Source: Sarcophilus harrisii (Eukaryota > Chordata > Mammalia > Dasyuromorphia > Dasyuridae). From it: DNA of 64,000 nucleotides. The number at the start of each line of letters is the position of its first letter. Position 1 is the first letter of the stretch. Shown here in pieces: positions 57,900-64,000 of the stretch. The notes under the pieces were generated by a model that was given only the letters and a program-made list of their open reading frames with translations, was not told the DNA's origin and made no database searches. The stretch is from the NCBI RefSeq assembly GCF_902635505.1, contig NC_045431.1:2418001-2482000 (forward strand), in the 5' to 3' direction. The position numbers were made by a program, and so were the translations under genes.

Positions 57900-59035
57900 A
57901 TCTAGAAAAAGATTGAAGGACTTTCTACTATGGAGAGACGCCAAGCTGTGCTGACCAGACACATCCTGGGCTGTAGGGAGAAGCTGGCAGACACCTGGTG
58001 AGAGCAGCAGCAGGGGGGCTGGGACCTCGATGGCTCTGGGCACTTGCAGGGGAGCAGAGTCCTTGGTTTCGTTTCCCAGGCACAGAGAGGACAATTGTAA
58101 TCTGCAGTCACTGGAGGGATTGCAGAAAGCAAGATCATTAGTGCGACAGTGTGACTGGGGGCCCTCCCTGTGGCTTAGGAGGGGAGGCAAAAGCCCGAAG
58201 TTGGTCCCTGAAACAGATCTCAGAAAACAAGAGTAAGAAGGACTTGAGCCTTGGGGTAGCCTTCCCCGTACATTGAGACTACAATTTGATTACACCAATG
58301 ACTGTTAAAAAATAATAAAGCCAAAAAAAAAAAAATGAATATGAGTAAGCCAAGAAGGAAGAAACCAACCATTGATAGCTACTATGGAGATAGAGAAGAT
58401 CTGGCTTCAGATTCAGAGGAAGATGATGGAGCTTAAAATGTCATTCCTTTTTCCTTTTTCTTTTTTTTTTTTTTTTGTCATTCCTTTTTCAAAGAGAAAT
58501 GTCCAATTGCCCCAAGCACTAAAAGAGTTCTTGCAAGAACTTAAAAAGGACTTTAAGAATCAAATAAGAGAAATAGAGTAAAAATTAGAAAAAAATAAGA
58601 GCAATCCGAGAAAATCAAGAAAATTATGAGAAGGAAGTCAACCAATTGAAATAAAGAATCAAAAACTTAAGGAATAAAATAATTTCTTGAAAAACTGGAG
58701 ATGGCCAAGGGGAAGTCTTTTTTGCTGAGCAATTGGGGTTAAGTGACTTGCCCAGGGTCACACAGCTAGGAAGTGTTACGTGTCTGAGAGCAGGTTTGAA
58801 CTCAGGTCCTCCTGACTTCAGGGCTGGTGCTCTAACCACTGCACCACCTAGCTGCTTCTTGGTATTAGTTCATAACAAAAACATTCTAAGACAACAAGAA
58901 ATCACAAAACAAAACCAGAAAAATCAAAAAAAGAAAAGAAAGCGAAAGATCTCATCAGAAAGCAACTAATCTAGAGAATAGCTCGAGGATAGTTGGACTA
59001 TCTGAAAACTACAATAGACAAAGAATATCAATGCA
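57900..59035 (+). mobile_element. L1 5' UTR and start of ORF1, interrupted by a SINE
   Basis: The GC-richer 5' part leads to ATG at 58341, which opens MSKPRRKKPTIDSYYGDRED, the recognised start of marsupial L1 ORF1, followed by SDSEEDDGA and a stop at 58434. A T-rich insertion with a 15-base duplication follows (58439-58490). Decayed ORF1 text then continues (AAGGACTTTAAGAATCAAAT, GAAGGAAGTCAACCAATTGA). A minus-strand SINE at 58720-58857 splits it. The left edge is approximate. It is an old, 3'-truncated copy. Confidence 0.65.
58720..58857 (-). mobile_element. tRNA-derived marsupial SINE inserted in L1
   Basis: On the minus strand it reads GAAGCAGCTAGGTGGTGCAG (box A), then GAGTTCAAACCT (box B) and TGTGTGACCCTGGGCAAGTC, ending TTGCTCAGCAAAAAA. 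It is complete in outline and less diverged than the copy at 12801. Confidence 0.85.
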
Positions 59036-59165
59036 ATGTGTACATGGCAATATTTATTTTCTCCTTTTCTCATTTTGAATTTAAGTTTAAAATACATTTA
59101 AACATTTATCAAAAAGTACAAATTAAGAGAAAATAATGTAAATCAGAATATGCCCATTTACAAAA

Positions 59166-59320
59166 TGGGTCTCAGTTCAAATCTAGCTTCTGCCACTTAG
59201 TAACTGTAACTTGGGGCATGTCTCTTAATCCCTATAGACTTTAGTTGTCCTATCTACAAAATCAGGGGGTTGGACTAGATAAATGATATTTTAAAAAGTT
59301 TAAAGCTCTAAATTTATGAT
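59166..59320 (+). mobile_element. CORE-SINE/MIR-like fragment
   Basis: GGGTCTCAGTTCAAATCTAG, TGCCACTTAGTAACTGTAAC, TCTACAAAATCAGGGGGTTG and GACTAGATAAATGAT follow the MIR/CORE-SINE order. Confidence 0.6.
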
Positions 59321-59343
59321 GTTTTTGTTATGAATTAACACCA

Positions 59344-59495
59344 AGGAGCAGCTAGGCGGTGCAGTGGTTAGAGCACCAACCCTGAAGTCAAGAGGACCTG
59401 AGTTCAAACCCAATCTCAGACACTTAATACTTCCTAGCTGTGTCACCCTGGGCAAGTCACTTAACTCCAATTGACTCAGCCAAAAAAAAAAAAAG
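59344..59495 (+). mobile_element. tRNA-derived marsupial SINE (Mar1/MON1/WSINE type)
   Basis: GGAGCAGCTAGGCGGTGCAG, TTAGAGCACCAACCCTGAAG, CCTGAGTTCAAACCC, GTCACCCTGGGCAAGTCACT and an A12 tail. Full length in outline. Confidence 0.85.
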
Positions 59496-59582
59496 GAAAA
59501 TGAATTAAAGCTAAATTAATGACTGAGCTCTAGAGTCAGTCATCTTAAGACAAAGCAATGAAATTCAAATGGGGGGGAGACT

Positions 59583-60390
59583 TATTTTATTTTTTTCCTC
59601 AACAGCATTTTATTTTACTAAATGCATTTTCCAAATGTAAAGATACCTTTCAACATTCCTTTCTGCAAGATTTTGAATTTCAATTTTTTTCTCCCTCCCT
59701 CCTTTTTTCCCCATCCCCAACAGCAAGCAATTCTCTGTAAGTTAAACATGTGCCATCCTTCCAAAAATATTTCCATATTTCTCATGTTGTACAAAACCAA
59801 AAGGGAAAATGCCATGAGAAAGAAAAAAGCAAACAAAAAGCTGAAAATACTATGTTTCAATCCACATTCAGTATCCATAGCTCTCTCTCCCCCCCCTCAC
59901 TCCCCTCTCTCTCTTCCCCCCTCTCTCTCTCCCCTCTCTCTCCCCCTCTCTCTCCCCCTCTTTCCCCCTCTCTCTTCCCCTCTTTCCCCCCTCTCTCCCC
60001 CTCTTTCTTCCCCCTCTCTCTCCCCCTCTCTACCCCCCTCTCTACCCCCTCTCTTTCCCCCTCTCTCTCCCCCTCTTTCCCCTCTCTCCCCCTCTTTCTT
60101 CCCCCTCTCTCCCCCCTCTCTCCTCTCCTCTTTATCTCTGGATATAGTTGGCAATTTCCATCCCAATTCTATTGGAATTGTCTTGGATCAAGGTATTGCT
60201 GGGAGGAGATAATCCATTCTATTTGACCATCGCATAATCTTGCTATTACTGTGTACAATGTTCTCCTGATTCTGCTCACTTCATTCAGCATCAGTTCGTG
60301 TCTTTTCGGGCTTTTCTGAAATCAGCCTGCTCATTGTTTCTTATAAAACAAGAATATTCCATTATATTCATATAATGGTGGAATTAAAAA
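59583..60390 (-). mobile_element. L1 3' UTR copy with internal CT expansion
   Basis: CATTCCTTTCTGCAAGATTT, AATATTTCCATATTTCTCAT, TTGGAATTGTCTTGGATCAA, ACAATGTTCTCCTGATTCTG and GAAATCAGCCTGCTCATTGT read as the reverse of the marsupial L1 3' end. The CT/C expansion (59881-60135) sits inside it. Confidence 0.75.
59881..60135. repeat. Pyrimidine-rich (CTCTCTCCCC)n-type array
   Basis: About 255 bases of CT and C-run units with almost no purines on the plus strand. The open frames on both strands across it are repeat artefacts. Confidence 0.95.
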
Positions 60391-61194
60391 AACAACTAAG
60401 TCTTGCTAGTAAAGAAAAAATGTTGGATAAGGCTCATTCCTGGTGCCCTTCAAACACAGCATAGAAAAGGTAGGAATATGAATACATATACTAAGGCACT
60501 AGATGTAACATCTGCGTCCTGGAGCTTGACTTACTGGATCTATAAATATCGATATAGATAGACGCACATAGCTACATGTATATGCTTCCATATACACACA
60601 GATATATTTAGAATGGGTTTTATTTTTCTTTCCTTCTTAACGCAGAAGCAGGGGATAGTAGGAAGAAAAGGATTCAGAACTGAAATTTTAGTTAAAAAAA
60701 ACTTAACACAGTAACAGCAAAATTACGTGACATGGTCACGTGATTACTGGACATAATGAGGGTTCCTTTGAGGATAGACCAGACTGGAATTGCTTACAGG
60801 GTTAATATAACAATTCTGCGGTTTGGTAAAATGACTATGATGTTTTCCCACGGGGGGAGGAGGAATGTGTGTGGTGGTAGAAATCATTGTATGATTGATT
60901 CTATGAAGAGAAAAGGCAATTGACTTGTGGAGTCGTCTCCGTGGGAAAGAATTGCTCCTCCCACTCCCTTTCCTGTTTTCTGAAGGGCTATAGATTCATT
61001 TTTCTTTCTTCCAAAACATAAGTTTTACCCAGGATTACTCCAGCTATTTATTTCTCAGGTTATGTGAGTCTTGGGAATTGTGGTCGAAGGTGGAAAAAAG
61101 ATAGAGCCAGTGAAAATATTGCTGTGGGAATACTGCCATCTGTATTCTTCTAATTCCTTAGGATACGTAGAATCATACAGTATCCCATAGTATT

Positions 61195-61240
61195 CCAGAC
61201 ACAGAATCATAGATTATGCTGGATAGAAAGGACCTAGAAT
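61195..61240 (+). mobile_element. SINE-like start fragment
   Basis: AGAATCATAGATTATGCTGG then AAAGGACCTAGAATGG resembles the head of an old SINE also seen at 63432. Weak. Confidence 0.35.
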
Positions 61241-61254
61241 GGAGATGACTCTTT

Positions 61255-61505
61255 TTATTGTTCAATCATTTCGATGTTCAGTCAAGTGTTGTCCAATTCC
61301 ATGTAACCTCATTTGGGGTTTTCTTGGCAAAGATACTGGAGATACTGTCATTTCCTTCTCCAGCTCATTTTACAAATGAGGAAACTGAGGCACACCGGGC
61401 TAAGGGACTTAAGTGGGATCACAACATAAGTGACATAAGATTTGAACTCAGGAAGAGGAGTCTTCCTTATCCCAAGCCCAAGCACTATGGTGCCCCCAAG
61501 CTGCT
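61255..61505 (-). mobile_element. tRNA-derived SINE with RTE-like tail
   Basis: TCATTTGGGGTTTTCTTGGC, AGATACTGGAGATACTGTCA, TTTCCTTCTCCAGCTCATTT and GATTTGAACTCAGGAAGAGG are the reverse of the marsupial RTE-tailed SINE. Nearly full length; the same family as 35063-35240. Confidence 0.75.
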
Positions 61506-61633
61506 CTGAGTTGAATCTAACCTTCCTGTTTTATGTGGGAAAAACTGAAGATTAAGTGACTTGCCAGAATCATACAGCAACTAAGTTGCTGAATTTGAAC
61601 TCAAACTCACAGTTTTCTAACTCCAAGTCCATG

Positions 61634-61662
<29 letters not shown>
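61634..61662. repeat. Poly-T homopolymer (29 bases)
   Basis: Uninterrupted T run between the SINE and the L1 3' UTR copy. It may be the poly(A) tail of the minus-strand L1 copy that follows. Confidence 0.9.
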
Positions 61663-61664
<2 letters not shown>

Positions 61665-61689
61665 ATCATATCATACCACCAATGAGTCT

Positions 61690-62072
61690 CTCTCATTAGA
61701 CATTTTGTAAGATTTTGGTTCCATTTTTTTCCTCCCTTTCCCCTTTCCCTTCTCCCTCCCCAAGACAGAAAGCAATTCAATCTTGGGTTATACATGTACA
61801 ATCATTTTAAACTTATTTCCATATTAGGCATTTAGTAAAAAAAAAATCAGAACAAAGGGAAAAATCCCAAGAAAGAAAAAGCAAACAAACAAACAAAGGT
61901 GAAAAAGTAAGCTTTGATCCATATTAAATCTCCATGGTTTTCTCTCTGAATGCAAATGGGATTTTACATTTCAAGTCTATTGGAATTGTCTTGGATCACT
62001 ATAAACAGAGAAGAGTCAATTGTATCTTAGTCGATCTTCACATAATTTTGCTGTAACTGTGTTAAAAGTTAT
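61690..62072 (-). mobile_element. L1 3' UTR copy, minus orientation
   Basis: TCCCTCCCCAAGACAGAAAG, ATTTCCATATTAGGCATTTA, TATTGGAATTGTCTTGGATC and TTTGCTGTAACTGTGTTAAA follow the same order as 59583-60390. Confidence 0.7.
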
Positions 62073-62167
62073 TTTTTTAAAAACTGAATTTTCAGATCTG
62101 AATTCTCTTCCTCCCAGTATCCCCTGTCTCTACATTGGGAAAGCAAGAAAAATAAAATGTATTCTAA

Positions 62168-62199
<32 letters not shown>

Positions 62200-62590
62200 G
62201 CAAGGAGATAAATTCCAAATTGATCATGTTCAAAAAAGTCACCAAAAAGCCCTCACAAAAGTTATGCTTCTCATTCCGCATGCTGAGTCTATCACTTTTC
62301 TGTCAAGAGGTGAGTAGTATGTTTCATCATGAATCTTCTGGAATCGTGATTAGTCATTGCATTAATCTAAGCTCCTGAGCTTTTTCAAGTTGTTTGCTTT
62401 TTACAATATTATTATTATATAAATCGTTGTTTTGATTCTATTCCTTTCACTTTGTACGAACTCATACAAATCTAACCAGGTTTCTCTGAAATCCTTCCCT
62501 TCGTAGTTTCTCACTGCATAATACTATTCCAGCACATTCATATACCAGAGTTTATTCAGCTATTCCCCAAATGATGGGCTGTTCCTGATT
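62073..62590 (-). mobile_element. Second L1 3' UTR copy, minus orientation, diverged
   Basis: GGTTTCTCTGAAATCCTTCC, AATACTATTCCAGCACATTC and TCAGCTATTCCCCAAATGAT are L1 3' UTR words. A TG microsatellite (62169-62197) lies inside. Confidence 0.65.
62169..62197. repeat. (TG)n microsatellite
   Basis: About 29 bases of TG within the L1 copy. Confidence 0.95.
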
Positions 62591-63010
62591 TCCAAAAGAA
62601 CTTCTCTAAGGCAGATTATAGAAAAACCTGGAAAGACTTACATTAATTGATGCAAAGTGAAGTGAGCAGAATCAGGAGAACATTGTACAAAGTCACAGCA
62701 ACACTGTATGATGATTAGCTATGGGTTATTTAGCTCTTTTCAACAATATAAAGATCCAAGACAATTCCAAAGGACTCAGGATGGAAAATGCATTTCATAT
62801 CCAGAGAAGGAACTGATGCCATCTGATTGCAAATTGAAGCCTATAATTTTCACTTTTAAAATTTCTTAATGATTTTGTTGATTTTTGTCAGTTTCTTCTT
62901 TCACAACACATTTTGCACAATTGCACATATATAACTTGTAAAAAATCGCTTGCTGTTTTAGGGAAGAAAGACGAGAGGAAAGGAGGAAGAAAATGTGAAA
63001 TTCAAAAAAA
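62591..63010 (+). mobile_element. L1 3' UTR copy, plus orientation
   Basis: ACCTGGAAAGACTTACATTA, ATTGATGCAAAGTGAAGTGA, GCAGAATCAGGAGAACATTG and TATCCAGAGAAGGAACTGAT are the forward L1 3' text. It abuts the reverse copy at 62590. Confidence 0.7.
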
Positions 63011-63104
63011 TTTGAAAATGAATGTTTAAAATGTCTTTACATATAATTGGAAAAACAAAATATTATTTGTGAAAAGAAAACTGTTATAACTAATTTTTTG
63101 TACA

Positions 63105-63340
63105 TATGGATCATTTTCCTCTTTCTTTGATCTCTTTAAATTATATACATAATAACCTAGTTTAAAGGTTAAAAACTTTTTGGCCACAATTCCAAATTGC
63201 TTTCCAGAATGGTTGGGCCAGCTCATAATTCTACTGACAGTGCATTAATTAATATGCCTGTTTTCCCTCCAGCCTTTTGTCATTTTCTTTCTTTTTTTTT
63301 GTCATCTTTTCCAATCTAATGGATGGGTCACCAATGAGTC
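63105..63340 (-). mobile_element. L1 3' UTR fragment, minus orientation
   Basis: CCAAATTGCTTTCCAGAATG, GTTGGGCCAGCTCATAATTC and CTACTGACAGTGCATTAATT are well-known reverse L1 3' region words. Confidence 0.65.
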
Positions 63341-63431
63341 TTCATGTAGGAATTTTTTCCTATTGTAAATAATTTCCAAAAAATAAAAAGCATTTCAGAA
63401 GGACTTTTCAAAACGGGTCCAGGAAATATAT

Positions 63432-63560
63432 AATTATAGACAGAATATTAGCTGGAAAGAACCTAAGTTCCAACTTGTACAACTTTTCTCCTTTTTATAT
63501 ACGAGGAAACTGAGTTCAGTGACTTGCCCAAGGTGATACCGGTAATACCTGGCAAAGCTA
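63432..63560 (+). mobile_element. SINE-like fragment with MIR-type core
   Basis: AATATTAGCTGGAAAGAACC, then ACGAGGAAACTGAGTTCAGT and GACTTGCCCAAGGTGATACC. An old SINE, family uncertain. Confidence 0.5.
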
Positions 63561-64000
63561 CTATCACTTTACTATTGTTATCCCGATCCCAGATTCCATG
63601 ATTTTAATACTGAAATACTGAAAGACGAGTTTGGCCAAAAAGATGGTATTCACTCTCGGCTTTATGGAGGTTCTGTGTGGGTTACTTTGGCCAAACAATA
63701 TATTACTTAGTGGCAAACCTTGTGCTGATGAGCTCTGTACACTTCGTCATCTTGGTCCTCAGATAATGAACTCATCATCTGTCACCTGAGTCCAGAGTCC
63801 CCATCCACATAAAATACAGAACTTGTGCTGTGCTGTCCTGGCCTGTGGGAAACCAAAGTCCCTCCTTCACCATGATGAGGCACGAGAGAAAGACTTTAGT
63901 GGAGAGTAAAGGACCAATTGCTTGTTATTTTTTTTTTCCAAAACAGTAAATCAAACACAGTATCTCTTACCTAATAGTCACTGCTATATACACATAAGTA

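Larger units (their letters stand above)
55339..64000 (+). other. OTOP1 intron 1 (continues past window)
   Basis: 8.6 kb without a recognised exon. It contains L1 5' material (57900-59035), L1 3' UTR copies (59583-60390, 61690-62072, 62073-62590, 62591-63010, 63105-63340), several SINEs and microsatellites. Confidence 0.6.

Noticed and set aside
58372-58581. 69-codon plus-strand frame in OTOP1 intron 1
   Set aside because: It is an out-of-frame reading of the L1 ORF1 remnant and its T-rich insert.
59622-60212. Ser/Pro/Leu-repeat frames on the plus strand and Arg/Glu/Gly frames on the minus strand
   Set aside because: They arise from the CT/C microsatellite within an L1 3' UTR.
55339-64000. 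Search for OTOP1 exon 2
   Set aside because: No frame resembling the conserved SITLFAVITVILG segment with an acceptor was found, so it is taken to lie beyond the window.
1-64000. Endogenous retroviruses, LTR pairs, tRNA genes, rRNA and CRISPR-like arrays
   Set aside because: None was recognised on either strand. tRNA-like words all belong to SINEs, and the repeated units found are minisatellites or microsatellites.

Overview
This is a vertebrate genomic window, almost certainly from a marsupial. Four protein-coding genes can be read exon by exon. They occur in the order and relative orientation known from human 4p16: ZBTB49 (minus strand), LYAR (plus), TMEM128 (plus) and the first exon of OTOP1 (plus, continuing past the right edge). 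The marsupial call rests on the repeats. There are tRNA-derived SINEs of the Mar1/MON1/WSINE type, some with an RTE-like tail, and marsupial-type L1 pieces. The proteins are clearly but moderately diverged from human. I cannot name the species. No microbial, CRISPR, retroviral or LTR content was seen.

Layout. 1-1.1 kb: gene-free flank. About 1.1-21.8 kb: ZBTB49 on the minus strand, seven coding exons that join in frame to 761 residues (BTB domain plus seven C2H2 fingers), with a probable non-coding first exon in the CpG island. 21.7-22.0 kb: a shared bidirectional promoter. 22-31.7 kb: LYAR, eight coding exons, 392 residues. 31.7-41.8 kb: intergenic, with decayed LINE/SINE pieces. 41.8-50.5 kb: TMEM128, four coding exons, 171 residues, plus an intron in its 3' UTR. 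50.5-54.7 kb: intergenic, old repeats. 54.5-55.3 kb: OTOP1 promoter and exon 1 (117 residues, first two membrane segments). 55.3-64 kb: OTOP1 intron 1, filled with L1 5' and 3' fragments, SINEs and simple repeats.

The genes do not form a pathway. ZBTB49 is a transcription factor and LYAR a nucleolar growth factor; these two share a promoter. TMEM128 is a small four-span membrane protein of poorly known role, and OTOP1 is a proton channel. The ZBTB49/LYAR and TMEM128 promoters carry the same 13-base sequence that reads as an ETS-CRE composite site, typical of housekeeping promoters.

I did not find a new biological system. The signals most worth a second look are three copies of a 13-base near-palindrome at 30-33 base spacing in TMEM128 intron 1, an isolated 38-base near-identical direct repeat inside a ZBTB49 intron, the GC minisatellite directly upstream of OTOP1, and the inverted L1 3' UTR copies in OTOP1 intron 1. 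Exon boundaries were set by hand from splice sites and remembered human proteins. The total coding lengths divide by three for all three complete genes, which supports the calls.
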